64,000 nt of DNA from Melioribacteraceae bacterium 4301-Me. GTDB taxonomy: Bacteria; Bacteroidota; Ignavibacteria; Ignavibacteriales; Melioribacteraceae. Position numbers and translations under genes: made by a program. The notes under the pieces were generated by a model. The model did no database searches and was not told where the DNA came from. It was given only the letters and a program-made list of their open reading frames with translations. The DNA is taken from positions 228,893 through 292,892 of the forward strand of contig JBGORM010000005.1 of NCBI GenBank assembly GCA_041538185.1, written 5' to 3'. Position 1 is the stretch's first letter, and every line of letters starts with the position of its first letter. This document shows, one piece after another, positions 9,366-17,403 of the stretch.

Positions 9366-10263
9366 CACTTTTCATACTGAATAAGCTAAGGATTTAACTT
9401 GTTACTAAGGTTGTAAACTCTAAGGAGTTAAACTCAAAAATAAGGTTTCTTTGACTCTTCAAACGGGTTTGACCTTATCTTTTTCTTCTAAACCTTAGTA
9501 ACTCTAACTAACCCAAAAAAACTGAACCTTTGAGAATTCACCACTTTGTGGATTACCTTATATCTCCTCTTTGATTTCAAAGTTTCTGTCAAAATCTTTC
9601 TTTCGAGAACTGATTTTAGGTTCATTTGGGTTAAATATGAATTGTAAATTCCTTTTGTTCTATCTGTAAGAAGTTCATTACTATCCAACAATCTCAATTG
9701 GTTATTTCCCAAAACTATTTTTGATGTTATCCATAAGGTAATAAGGTTTAGATAGGTTCAAGGATTTGATTTGTTACTAAGGTTTATCTTCACTAATAAA
9801 GTTTTTTTCTCATTGCGGTAAGTAAAAGTCACGCGGTAATAAGAGACGACCAATATTTTTCCTTCATAGTAACTAGACTATGAATTTTTTAAAAGTGTTA
9901 CTTGTTATTTATAACTACAGTTAAGAGTTTAGTTTAAAACCTTATTTATCTTACTTTAACCTTAGTAATCTCTGAAGACCACAGACTCATTAACCTTATT
10001 ACCTTATTGCTTGAGATATAAAATCTTCCAAAATGTAATGATGAGTAGCTGCATTAAAATTTTTCTTAGTCAATTTTTCTAACAGCAGAGTAACTGCTGT
10101 TGTTATTCAAAGGAACCCCGGAAGCAGAGATTTTAACAGGCTCTGACAGACTTGCTTGCTGCAAGCAAGCCTACCGAGGTAGGCAAGTTTTATAATTGAA
10201 AAATTACTTTTAGACGTCCAAGCCTAAGGCGGTAATTTGAATAAAATAAATTGGTCAGGTTTA
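9366..10263. repeat. Repeat-filled gap between PAS gene and histidine kinase
   Basis: No supported gene. The 900 bp are built from nested inverted repeats: GTTACTAAGGTT at 9401-9412 pairs with AACCTTAGTAAC at 9491-9502; a copy of the GAGAATTCACC motif lies at 9531-9551; a MITE-like element occupies 9733-10007; and hairpins lie at 10081-10101 (AACAGCAG/CTGCTGTT) and around 10151-10190 (CTTGCTTGC/GCAAGCAAG and CCTACC/GGTAGG). The stretch near 10192-10222 resembles the right half of the 19.2-19.5 kb element. A 74-codon open frame on the minus strand at 9488-9712 crosses these repeats and is not considered a gene. Confidence 0.7.
9733..10007. mobile_element. MITE-like element, copy 1
   Basis: A 275-bp gene-free segment bounded by a perfect 16-bp inverted repeat: ATAAGGTAATAAGGTT at 9733-9748 and its reverse complement at 9992-10007. 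A second, inner pair (GTTACTAAGGTT at 9773-9784 and AACCTTAGTAATC at 9958-9970) lies inside the ends. A second element of nearly the same length and the same ends is at 61849-62126. Size, termini and lack of coding capacity fit a non-autonomous transposable element; no matching transposase is in the window. Confidence 0.65.
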
Positions 10264-11691
10264 TTACGATAAGGGCATTAAAATAGAAACTTTCGTTCTG
10301 CCAAATTTAGAATCAACCATAATATCGCCGTTATGCAAATTTATTATTGACTTAACAACTGATAAGCCTAAGCCAACGCCCCCCTTTTTTTGAGATTTTG
10401 GATTTTCAACTCTATAAAATCGTTCGAATATTTTATTTAAAGCCTCGGGAGGTATTTCGTCTCCTGTATTTGCAATATCAATCTTTAGCTTGTTTTCAGA
10501 ATTGTTTTCTGCTGAAACGAGCAACTCCGAGTTCTCATTTCCGTATTTGATAGCGTTGTCAAGTAAATTAGTAATGGCCTGTTTCATTAAACCAGTGTCT
10601 AATTTTACATTTATGTTTTTAGGAATATTAGAAACTATTTTTATTTGTTTTTCATTTGCCAAATAAATGAAATTATTTAAGATGGCATTTAAAAACTCTT
10701 CTAAATTTACGTTTACTTTTTGAACGTTAATAAGCGAGTGGTCACTTTTTGAAATAAAAAAGAGATTATCTATAATTTTAATCAATCGTATGGTTTCTTC
10801 GTGGTTGCTTTTCAATACTTCTATATACTCATCAACTGTTTTTGGGGATTTCAATGCAATTTCAATTTCTCCACGTAAAATTGTTAACGGGGTTTTTAGT
10901 TCATGTGCAGCAAATATTGTAAACTGATTCATATAATCGACTGAAGTTTTTATTCGGTCAATCATTTCATTCATTTTACGGACTAAGCGACCGTATTCAT
11001 CGGTAAACTCTTCACCGGGAATTTTTTCACTCATATTTTGAGCTGTTATCTCTTCTGTTTTTTTTACGATTGCGTCAATGCGAGAGAGTGATTTTGAAGA
11101 AATAATTGCGCCACCTAAAAACGAGATGATTAAAAAAAGGGGTGCAAGAAGAATATAAAGATCTGTTAAGCTGTTGAGTGTTTGTGATATTTGATCTTTT
11201 GGGTAGGCAACCAAAACAGCATAATTGCCGCTTTTGAGTAAGTAACCTCGTATTGTTTGCTGAGATAATGAATCCCCAACAAAATCGAACGCACCTTTTT
11301 TGTTTAATGCAATGTTTGGCAGTAAGAAGTCGTTTCCGGAAAGATTATCTGTTTTAAAAATTATTTTGTTCCCGGAGGAAATTTCTATATATGTATTTCT
11401 TTTGTTAAACACTACAATATCGTAAATTAAATCCCAAACCAAATCTTCTTCATTTTGGTAATTTTCATCGGGTGTAAAGGTATCCAAATCAACATGTTTT
11501 TCTTTAACAATTTTTATTATTGCATTTGCTTGCGCGGCTAAAGCAGAATCAAGTTTGTCCAAAGATTTAGTAAAAAGGTAAATGTAAATTATTACACCTA
11601 ATAACAATTCCAAAAAAAGAAACACTAACGAGTACCAGAGAGTTGTTTTAAAACGTGTCGAAGAAATAAAGTTTTTCAATTTGTTAAACAT
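10264..11691 (-). CDS. Sensor histidine kinase
   Basis: Membrane sensor of a two-component system, 475 aa. Helix 17-39, an extracytoplasmic sensor of about 135 residues, and helix 177-198 are followed by a HAMP linker, a HisKA box with AAHELKTPLTILRGE (phospho-accepting His near residue 263), and a HATPase domain with NLLDNAIKYG, GDEIPPE, IFERFYRVE and GGVGLGLSVVK. All kinase boxes are present. The gene starts 10 bp after the response regulator, so the two form an operon. The architecture resembles CusS-type kinases, but the extracytoplasmic part gives no clear ligand. Confidence 0.94.
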   Translation of the reverse strand: MFNKLKNFISSTRFKTTLWYSLVFLFLELLLGVIIYIYLFTKSLDKLDSALAAQANAIIKIVKEKHVDLDTFTPDENYQNEEDLVWDLIYDIVVFNKRNTYIEISSGNKIIFKTDNLSGNDFLLPNIALNKKGAFDFVGDSLSQQTIRGYLLKSGNYAVLVAYPKDQISQTLNSLTDLYILLAPLFLIISFLGGAIISSKSLSRIDAIVKKTEEITAQNMSEKIPGEEFTDEYGRLVRKMNEMIDRIKTSVDYMNQFTIFAAHELKTPLTILRGEIEIALKSPKTVDEYIEVLKSNHEETIRLIKIIDNLFFISKSDHSLINVQKVNVNLEEFLNAILNNFIYLANEKQIKIVSNIPKNINVKLDTGLMKQAITNLLDNAIKYGNENSELLVSAENNSENKLKIDIANTGDEIPPEALNKIFERFYRVENPKSQKKGGVGLGLSVVKSIINLHNGDIMVDSKFGRTKVSILMPLS

Positions 11692-11701
11692 TGTTGCTTG
11701 A

Positions 11702-12370
11702 TTAATCTTTTATTATATATCCAATGCCTCGTACAGTATGAATTAACTGCTTTTGAGATGGGAGGTCAATTTTATTACGCAGTTTGTTGATATAGACATC
11801 TATAATGTTAGTTTCAGGGTCGAAATGATAATCGTAAACATGTTCTATTAACTTTGTGCGAGAGACGATCTTGTTTTTGTTATGAATCAAATATTCGAGG
11901 ATAGCGTATTCTCTGGGGGTTAATGTAATTTCCTGTTCGCCTCTGTAAACTTTGTGAGTAATTAAATTTAGTGTGAGGTTATCAATTTTTAATTCGGTTG
12001 TTTTTTGTGTTTCTTTTCTTCTGAGCAAAGCACGAATACGCGCTGTTAATTCTTCAAAAGCAAAAGGCTTAGTAAGATAATCATCTGCTCCAGCATCAAG
12101 ACCAGCTACTTTATCGCCTGTGCTGTCTTTTACAGTTAATAAAAGAATAGGTGTATTTACGTTTTGGGAACGTAAATCTTTTGTAATTTTCAATCCGTCT
12201 TTAAAAGGCAGCATTACATCAAGTACAATAACATCATACTCCTGAGAAACAGCCATTTCATAACCGTCTTTTCCATTATAAGCAACATCTACTGAAAAGT
12301 ATTCTTCCTCAAGGCCTTTTTTGATAAAATTAGCCACTTTTTTTTCGTCTTCAACTACTAAAATTCTCAT
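11702..12370 (-). CDS. OmpR-family response regulator
   Basis: Receiver plus winged-helix DNA-binding protein of about 222 aa. The receiver has the acidic pair in VVEDEKK, the phospho-acceptor Asp in VIVLDVMLP (near residue 51) and the lysine in DYLTKPFAF. The C-terminal trans_reg_C domain shows LTPREYAILEYLI and VDVYINKLRNKI followed by TVRGIGYI. It is the first gene of the two-gene regulator/kinase operon. ATG at 12370 (MRILVVEDE) fits the family; an in-frame ATG at 12376 adds two residues. A strong terminator hairpin ends only about 15 bp upstream of the start and no purine-rich RBS is visible, which is unusual. Confidence 0.94.
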   Translation of the reverse strand: MRILVVEDEKKVANFIKKGLEEEYFSVDVAYNGKDGYEMAVSQEYDVIVLDVMLPFKDGLKITKDLRSQNVNTPILLLTVKDSTGDKVAGLDAGADDYLTKPFAFEELTARIRALLRRKETQKTTELKIDNLTLNLITHKVYRGEQEITLTPREYAILEYLIHNKNKIVSRTKLIEHVYDYHFDPETNIIDVYINKLRNKIDLPSQKQLIHTVRGIGYIIKD

Positions 12371-12384
12371 GCACATAACATAAC

Positions 12385-12415
12385 AAAAAAAAGGGAGAGC
12401 GAAAACTCTCCCTTT
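12385..12415 (-). terminator. Intrinsic terminator between the lysine-rich gene and the response regulator
   Basis: On the minus strand a perfect 10-bp stem (AAAGGGAGAG/CTCTCCCTTT) with a 6-nt loop is followed by a run of T that merges with the stem end. It lies downstream of the lysine-rich gene and ends roughly 15 bp before the response-regulator start codon. Confidence 0.9.
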
Positions 12416-12493
12416 AACCTATTTTCTTGAATTTATTCAACCCACATTTTTCATTAGAAAAAATTTGTCTTTCGACAAAAAATTCATTTCTAA

Positions 12494-12530
12494 CCACAAG
12501 ATGGTGAATTCTCATGAATTTTTTGGGTTG
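12494..12530 (-). repeat. Copy of the GAGAATTCACC interspersed repeat
   Basis: The reverse complement reads AACCCAAAAAATTCATGAG, then AATTCACCATCTTGTGG. It is nearly identical to 46997-47032 and related to 9531-9551, 19201-19223, 19504-19526 and 37031-37055. All copies are intergenic. Confidence 0.75.
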
Positions 12531-12534
12531 AAAA

Positions 12535-12843
12535 TTATTTGCCTTCTTCCTTTGCTTCTTTCTTTTCTGCTTTCTTAGTCATTTTGTGCTTAGGAGCAGT
12601 TTTTGTGTGTGTTTTAGCCTCTTTCTTGGCGGTAGTTTTTGCTGTATCAGTTTTTTCGGTTTTAACTTCTTTTTTCTCTACTGCCTTCTCTGGCTTTTTA
12701 ACTTCTTTCTTCTCCAACTTCTTTTCTACCTTCGGTTTCTCAGTAGCAGGTTTTGTTTGCGGTTTCTCCTGCGCAAAAATTGAGTTTGAAGTAAATGCAA
12801 ACAAAACAAAAAGTGCCGTTAGAGATGCAATTAGCTTTTTCAT
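12535..12843 (-). CDS. Small lysine-rich exported protein
   Basis: A 102-aa protein of unknown function. A clear signal peptide (MKKLIASLTALFVLFAFTSN, cleaved near SIFAQ-E) is followed by about 75 residues made almost only of Lys, Glu, Ala, Thr and Pro (for example KPKVEKKLEKKEVKKPEKAV). The mature part is highly basic and likely disordered, with imperfect KxEKK repeats. RBS AGAGGATAAT precedes the ATG. It is upstream of the two-component pair on the same strand but separated by a strong terminator. Similar low-complexity Lys/Ala proteins occur as periplasmic or cell-envelope proteins; DNA or polyanion binding is conceivable but not shown. The long open frame on the opposite strand is a by-product of the biased codons. 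Confidence 0.75.
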   Translation of the reverse strand: MKKLIASLTALFVLFAFTSNSIFAQEKPQTKPATEKPKVEKKLEKKEVKKPEKAVEKKEVKTEKTDTAKTTAKKEAKTHTKTAPKHKMTKKAEKKEAKEEGK

Positions 12844-13043
12844 ATTATCCTCTATTTTTTGTTAGTGATTATTTTGTTAAATAATTATGAATTATTTACG
12901 CGGTAAACATACTGTGTAATCATTAAAATAAGCTTAATGGATTATTAATAATTTTTAATCTAATAAGCTGAATTTTCCTAATGAAAAATTGGGGTTAATG
13001 GGCTGAATCATTAACGCATGAGAAGTTTAACAAAGAAGTGATT

Positions 13044-13472
13044 TTATTCCTCTTTCTTTTTCTTCATATAGTAGTTGGACTCAGTTAAAATTTTGAACCC
13101 AAATTTTTCGTACAAACCGTGTGCGTCTTTAGTAGCCAGCATCCATGTTTTAACATCAACTAAATCTGGGTGACAGAGTACATTTTTAATTAATAACTTT
13201 CCTAATCCTTTCCCACGATGTTCTTTTAACACAAAAACATCTGCTAAGTAAGCCAAAGAAACGTAATCGGTAATAACGCGTGCAAAACCAATCTGTTTTT
13301 CTTTATAAAAAAGTCCGAAGCAAAGTGATTTTTTAATCCTTTTTTTAACGGATGCAAAATCAATCCCCTTTGACCAATAAGCATTTGTTAAAAACTCATA
13401 AATCATCCATGTATCAAACTTTGTTTTTTTAGTTGTAATTGAATACTCTTCATTTAATTGTATTTCGTACAT
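13044..13472 (-). CDS. GNAT-family N-acetyltransferase
   Basis: Acetyl-CoA-dependent acetyltransferase of about 142 aa. The acetyl-CoA binding segment is visible as VLKEHRGKGLGKLLIKNVL (the R/Q-x-x-G-x-G/A motif), preceded by the central beta strand (ADVFVLKEH) and followed by the C-terminal YEKFGFK motif of this group. ATG at 13472 lies just after the stop of the arylamine N-acetyltransferase gene; a TTG start at 13487 would overlap it by 11 bp. It is last in a three-gene minus-strand operon with the arylamine N-acetyltransferase and a DinB-like protein. The acceptor substrate is unknown. Confidence 0.88.
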   Translation of the reverse strand: MYEIQLNEEYSITTKKTKFDTWMIYEFLTNAYWSKGIDFASVKKRIKKSLCFGLFYKEKQIGFARVITDYVSLAYLADVFVLKEHRGKGLGKLLIKNVLCHPDLVDVKTWMLATKDAHGLYEKFGFKILTESNYYMKKKKEE

Positions 13473-13476
13473 AATG

Positions 13477-14229
13477 TTATTCTTCAAATTTTATTTCGAA
13501 ATATTCATTTAAATATTTGTAAAACTCTTCTTTGGTTTTAATTTCCACTTTAATTTTTTCTTTTCCTTTTTTTATAGTTAACGAAGTATCAGAAAGTGTA
13601 ATTCTGCCTGTTTCAGTAGCTTTGGAACAAAGCATCCTTGTTCTAAAAATTGATGTGGGCGAGTCTTGTTGAAAGTTACACATTTCTTCAAAGTCACTCA
13701 ATAATCTTGGGATAATTGTGAAGCTGTAAAGCAGTGTCCACATTCCTTTTTCAAGTTTTTCGACTGCATAATTTTTGTTGCTTCCATTTACTCGGTATGT
13801 ACCGCTAATATCGCTTACTATTCCTCTTGGCATTTGAATTGGCTTTCTAAAAGAATCACCGAAACCAACATCAACTAAGTAATCTTCTTTAAGGTGGACA
13901 AGTAAAGTCATGTGGTCAAATTCTGGTCCTAATCTTTTCCAGCTGTGATTATAAACTCTTGCAGAAAGCATATCAACATTAAAACCCAAGTTAGTAAGCA
14001 ACCAATGAAAAAGTCCATTTAGTTCGTAACAAAATCCACCTCTTTTTGTAGGAATTATTTTATTGTAGATTTTTTCTAAATCAAGAGAAATTCTTGCGCG
14101 GTTGGGTATATCTAAATCTTCAAATGGAATTGCATATAAATGTTTTAATTGAAGTTCAGAAAGAAATTCTAACGAGGGCTCTCTTGTTTCCGACACATTT
14201 ATTCTTTTAAGATAATCTTGTGTATTCAT
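13477..14229 (-). CDS. nat: Arylamine N-acetyltransferase
   Basis: Transfers acetyl groups from acetyl-CoA to arylamines or arylhydroxylamines through a Cys-His-Asp triad. The triad is visible: Cys67 in KRGGFCYELN, His106 in EFDHMTLLV, and Asp120 in LVDVGFGD, close to the family's usual positions (69/107/122). The length of 250 aa is normal. The gene sits 5 bp after the DinB-like gene and just before the GNAT gene, so a detoxification or small-molecule modification operon is plausible. The natural substrate cannot be read from sequence. Confidence 0.93.
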   Translation of the reverse strand: MNTQDYLKRINVSETREPSLEFLSELQLKHLYAIPFEDLDIPNRARISLDLEKIYNKIIPTKRGGFCYELNGLFHWLLTNLGFNVDMLSARVYNHSWKRLGPEFDHMTLLVHLKEDYLVDVGFGDSFRKPIQMPRGIVSDISGTYRVNGSNKNYAVEKLEKGMWTLLYSFTIIPRLLSDFEEMCNFQQDSPTSIFRTRMLCSKATETGRITLSDTSLTIKKGKEKIKVEIKTKEEFYKYLNEYFEIKFEE

Positions 14230-14234
14230 ACTGA

Positions 14235-14717
14235 TTAAAAAGATAATGGAGAAAGTCCTAAAAGTTTTCTTAGCATTGCAAGTTGACCCACGTGATAAGC
14301 TTCGTGCTGCGCTAAAAATGAAATCATATTTATAATTGGTTCATCATTGCCGGGGTAATCAAAATCAAGTTTAGCTTTTAATTGATTGTATGTGAGATTG
14401 CTCAGCTTTCTTTTTAGTACTTTATCAAGTTTAACCCAATTATCAAGAACAACTTTGAGTGGGGGATATTTTTTAACATCGTCAATAGTATTGTTCCAAT
14501 TAACATACTCTGCAAATGGGTTTTTAGTTTTACTGCCCAAGTTTTTAATCATTACATAACGAGCATCAATAGTGTGAAGAAGAATGAACATCATAGAATT
14601 GATTTTTTTGTTGGGGCGGTTAATTGCAAGTTCTTCACTGACATCTTTAAAAGAATTTATTAACAATCTTGAATTAATCTCATAAATTGAAATTAAAGGC
14701 TTTACCTTAGGATGCAT
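14235..14717 (-). CDS. DinB-like domain protein
   Basis: A 160-aa four-helix-bundle protein of the DinB/YfiT superfamily. The typical histidine metal ligands are present: LLHTIDARY near residue 48 and the C-terminal AQHEAYHVGQLAMLR. Members include metal-dependent thiol transferases that use bacillithiol or mycothiol, and many are of unknown function. It is the first gene of the operon with the arylamine N-acetyltransferase and GNAT genes (gap of 5 bp to the next). The family call is firm; the reaction is not known. Confidence 0.85.
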   Translation of the reverse strand: MHPKVKPLISIYEINSRLLINSFKDVSEELAINRPNKKINSMMFILLHTIDARYVMIKNLGSKTKNPFAEYVNWNNTIDDVKKYPPLKVVLDNWVKLDKVLKRKLSNLTYNQLKAKLDFDYPGNDEPIINMISFLAQHEAYHVGQLAMLRKLLGLSPLSF

Positions 14718-14925
14718 TTTTTACCTTTATTTTGTTTGAACTTTCTATTAAGTGTCTACTTTTAGTTAATGTAAAAGTAAATCCGCTAAAGCGAAAATAT
14801 ATGGTTCATTAATAAAAATGCATCTTTTTACAAGGACTGATGCAAAAAACATAACTGTTATTTTTTTACAATTGAATATAAAGCTTTTTCGTTATTAAAT
14901 TTATTAAACAAAAAAAGGATTTGTT

Positions 14926-15831
14926 ATGAAAATTTCAAGAAGAGCATTTATAAAAGCTACTTCAATTTTGGGTGGTGGGATACTTTTAAACGGAAATAAA
15001 TTGTTGACTGCTAAAGCAGAAGAAGCTTGGAAGTTGACAAATATCAGAGATAACATTTGGACTTTCACCGAACAGGGAGGAACAATCGGAATCTTGGTTG
15101 ATAAAGATGCATTAATTGTAGTTGATGCTCAGTTCCCAAATACAGCAAAAGATATGTTAACAGAGGTAAAGAAAAAAGTCGATAGAAAAATTGATATTCT
15201 TTTTAATACTCATCATCATGCAGATCACACAAAAGGTAATCTTTATTTAAAAGATTATGCAGAGAAGATAGTTGCTCATGAAAATTGTGTGAGACTTCAA
15301 AAAACATCGTACGGTAATGATGAAAAAAATCCCCAAGTGTATGCCGATATAACATTTTCAAAAAATTGGTCTGCAAATGTGGGCAAAGAACAAGTTTTTG
15401 CTTACCGTTACGGAAATGCACATACTGGAGGGGATGCTGTGTTTCATTTTGTTAATTCAAATGTTGTGCATGTGGGTGATTTAGTTTTTAACGGCGTTTA
15501 CCCGTGGATTGGTGGGTTGAAAGATGAATCTTCTCTACTTACTTGGGCAAAATATTTGGAAGATATTGCAGACAAATTTTCAGAAGATACAATTTATATT
15601 TTTGGACACGGCACGGCTGTTACCGGCAATAAAAAGGATCTTTACGTTATGAGAGATTATATTGTTTCTTTACACGACTTTACTTCAAAGCAAATTAAAG
15701 CAGGCAAATCACTTGACGAAATATTAAAATCGGAAACTTTCCCTGGAGCAGAAAACAGAAAAGCTATGTGGAAAGATGCACTAAAAGCTAATCTTAATGC
15801 TGCTTACGAAATAATAACTAACGAAGGTTGA
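14926..15831 (+). CDS. Tat-exported metallo-beta-lactamase-fold hydrolase
   Basis: An exported metal-dependent hydrolase, 301 aa. The N-terminus carries a twin-arginine signal (SRRAFIKATSILGGG). The metallo-beta-lactamase motif THHHADHTKGN gives the ligands at residues 96-101, with further ligands in YGNAHTGGDA, HVGDLVF and FGHGTAV. The separate gene has its own RBS (AAAAAAGGA). Relatives include cyclase-like and SoxH/quinoprotein-relay-type MBL proteins, and true beta-lactamase activity is not implied. It is followed by a flavin reductase on the same strand after 154 bp. Confidence 0.88.
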   Translation: MKISRRAFIKATSILGGGILLNGNKLLTAKAEEAWKLTNIRDNIWTFTEQGGTIGILVDKDALIVVDAQFPNTAKDMLTEVKKKVDRKIDILFNTHHHADHTKGNLYLKDYAEKIVAHENCVRLQKTSYGNDEKNPQVYADITFSKNWSANVGKEQVFAYRYGNAHTGGDAVFHFVNSNVVHVGDLVFNGVYPWIGGLKDESSLLTWAKYLEDIADKFSEDTIYIFGHGTAVTGNKKDLYVMRDYIVSLHDFTSKQIKAGKSLDEILKSETFPGAENRKAMWKDALKANLNAAYEIITNEG

Positions 15832-15985
15832 AAGTTCTTTTACTCGAAAAGTTCAATTTAAAATAGAATGAAAGTCATAGTGGAACACAAAAGAATAAAT
15901 TGAACTTGGTTTTGGAATTGGTTTGCTGAATAAATTTGGAAACTTAGTGAGTACTTTGTGAAACTTTACTTTTTTTAGGATAAAA

Positions 15986-16549
15986 ATGGAAAAAGAAAAA
16001 ATTACAGTAGCAAGTTTTTCTGGCAGTCTTCGTAAAGGGTCATATAATACAATGCTATTAAAATACATTCAAAAAGTGTCGCCACCATACATTAATTTTG
16101 AAATCATTGATATTTCTCAAATTCCTTTATATAATGAAGATGTTAGAATACAAGGCGAGCCTAGCCCAGTAAAAATTTTTAAGGAAAAATTAGGTTTGGC
16201 TGATGCATTAATAATCGCAACACCAGAATACAACTACTCATTTTCTGGGGTAACTAAGAATGCAATTGATTGGGCTTCACGACCTTTAGATACTTCTCCA
16301 CTAAATGAGAAGCCGGTAGCTTTTGTAAGTGTAGGAGGACGATTTGGTGGTAGCCGTGCAGTTTATCATCTTCATCAAGTAGCAATTTTTACAAATATGT
16401 ATCCACTTAATAAACCCGAACTACTAATTTCCAATGGTGCCGAAAGTTTTGACGAAAACGGCAATCCTATAGATTCAAAAATTGAAGAAAGAGTACTGAA
16501 ATTGCTCGACGCTCTTTATGAATGGACCTTTAGGTTGAAGAAAAAATAG
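15986..16549 (+). CDS. NADPH-dependent FMN reductase family protein
   Basis: A 187-aa flavodoxin-fold oxidoreductase. The FMN phosphate loop SGSLRKGSYNTMLL (residues about 10-23) and the second flavin-contacting motif TPEYNYSFSGVTKNAIDWASRP are both clear. Such proteins reduce quinones, azo dyes or chromate with NAD(P)H. A GGATAAAA sequence precedes the start. Single gene by spacing (154 bp after the MBL-fold gene and 167 bp before the phosphoesterase). The physiological substrate is unknown. Confidence 0.9.
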   Translation: MEKEKITVASFSGSLRKGSYNTMLLKYIQKVSPPYINFEIIDISQIPLYNEDVRIQGEPSPVKIFKEKLGLADALIIATPEYNYSFSGVTKNAIDWASRPLDTSPLNEKPVAFVSVGGRFGGSRAVYHLHQVAIFTNMYPLNKPELLISNGAESFDENGNPIDSKIEERVLKLLDALYEWTFRLKKK

Positions 16550-16630
16550 TATCCCTTTTTCAGAAAATTTTTTTTATAATTGAATAAATACTTCTACCCT
16601 CTATAAAATTAGCGATGGGGTTCGCTTAAC

Positions 16631-16648
16631 ATCCCACCTGAGCGGGAT
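16631..16648. repeat. Short GGGAT palindrome
   Basis: ATCCC and GGGAT flank an 8-nt centre (ACCTGAGC) between the flavin reductase and phosphoesterase genes. It resembles the small intergenic hairpins of this genome and could be a weak terminator or REP-like unit. Confidence 0.35.
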
Positions 16649-16716
16649 TAATAACTCCTACTTTTAATAAAAAATAAGCAAGGTTAATTTTTCTTTACAG
16701 TAAAAGCGAGATTTAT

Positions 16717-17403
16717 ATGAAAGCACTAATTTTATCAGATATTCACGCAAACTACCCTGCTCTTCAAGCTGTATTAAACTACGAACCCAAGTATGATTTA
16801 CTTATTTTTCTTGGCGATGTGGTTGATTACGGCCCGCATCCCAAAGAATGTTTGACTTTTGTTAAGGAAAATGCAGATTATTACGTGCGCGGCAACCACG
16901 ATAATGCACTTGGCTACAACGTTGATTGTAATTGCATGGGCTCATTTCGCCAATACTCAGTTGAAACAAGAAATTGGCATAGTACATTATTAAGTAAAGA
17001 CGATATTGAATTCCTTAAATCTATGCCAGTCTTAGAAACTGCTCATATAGATGACAAAACATTTTTTCTTGCACACGCCTCACCAAAAGGCAACATATTC
17101 AAGTATTTAAACGAAGACGAAATTGAATCAGAAGTCAATAATATAATAGCAGAGTATATACTAGTAGGTCATACACACATCCAATATAAAAAAAAGATTG
17201 AGTACAATTTAGTGGTCAATCCAGGCAGTGTAGGTTTGGCTCGAGATGGTGGGCAAGCTTGCTACGCAATTTACGAAGATGGCAATATTTATCTAAAAAG
17301 AATTAACTACGATGTAGGGCAAACAATTAAAGATTTGTTTAAAAGCCCTCTTTCTCTTTCTACTAAAGAAGGATTAAAAAAGATATTGTTGCATAAACCA
17401 TGA
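16717..17403 (+). CDS. Metallophosphoesterase, YfcE/MJ0936-like
   Basis: Calcineurin-fold phosphodiesterase of 228 aa. All metal-binding blocks are present: LSDIHANYPAL, LGDVVDYGPHP, RGNHDNAL, LAHASPKG and VGHTHIQ, then NPGSVGLARD near the C-terminus. The family hydrolyses phosphodiesters or dinucleoside polyphosphates. Its stop overlaps the next gene by 4 bp (ATGA), so it is translationally coupled to a Cys-rich protein and then to a zinc-ribbon/HEAT protein. The context does not reveal the substrate. Confidence 0.92.
   Translation: MKALILSDIHANYPALQAVLNYEPKYDLLIFLGDVVDYGPHPKECLTFVKENADYYVRGNHDNALGYNVDCNCMGSFRQYSVETRNWHSTLLSKDDIEFLKSMPVLETAHIDDKTFFLAHASPKGNIFKYLNEDEIESEVNNIIAEYILVGHTHIQYKKKIEYNLVVNPGSVGLARDGGQACYAIYEDGNIYLKRINYDVGQTIKDLFKSPLSLSTKEGLKKILLHKP

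Noticed and set aside
9488..9712. 74-codon minus-strand open frame
   Set aside because: Runs across inverted repeats of the 9.4-10.2 kb gap and shows no protein-like pattern.
12539..12865. Plus-strand open frame opposite the lysine-rich gene
   Set aside because: Antisense shadow of a low-complexity gene; the minus-strand frame has a signal peptide and RBS.
14926..15831. True beta-lactamase (antibiotic resistance)
   Set aside because: Only the metallo-beta-lactamase fold is supported; the Tat signal and motifs fit a broad hydrolase group.
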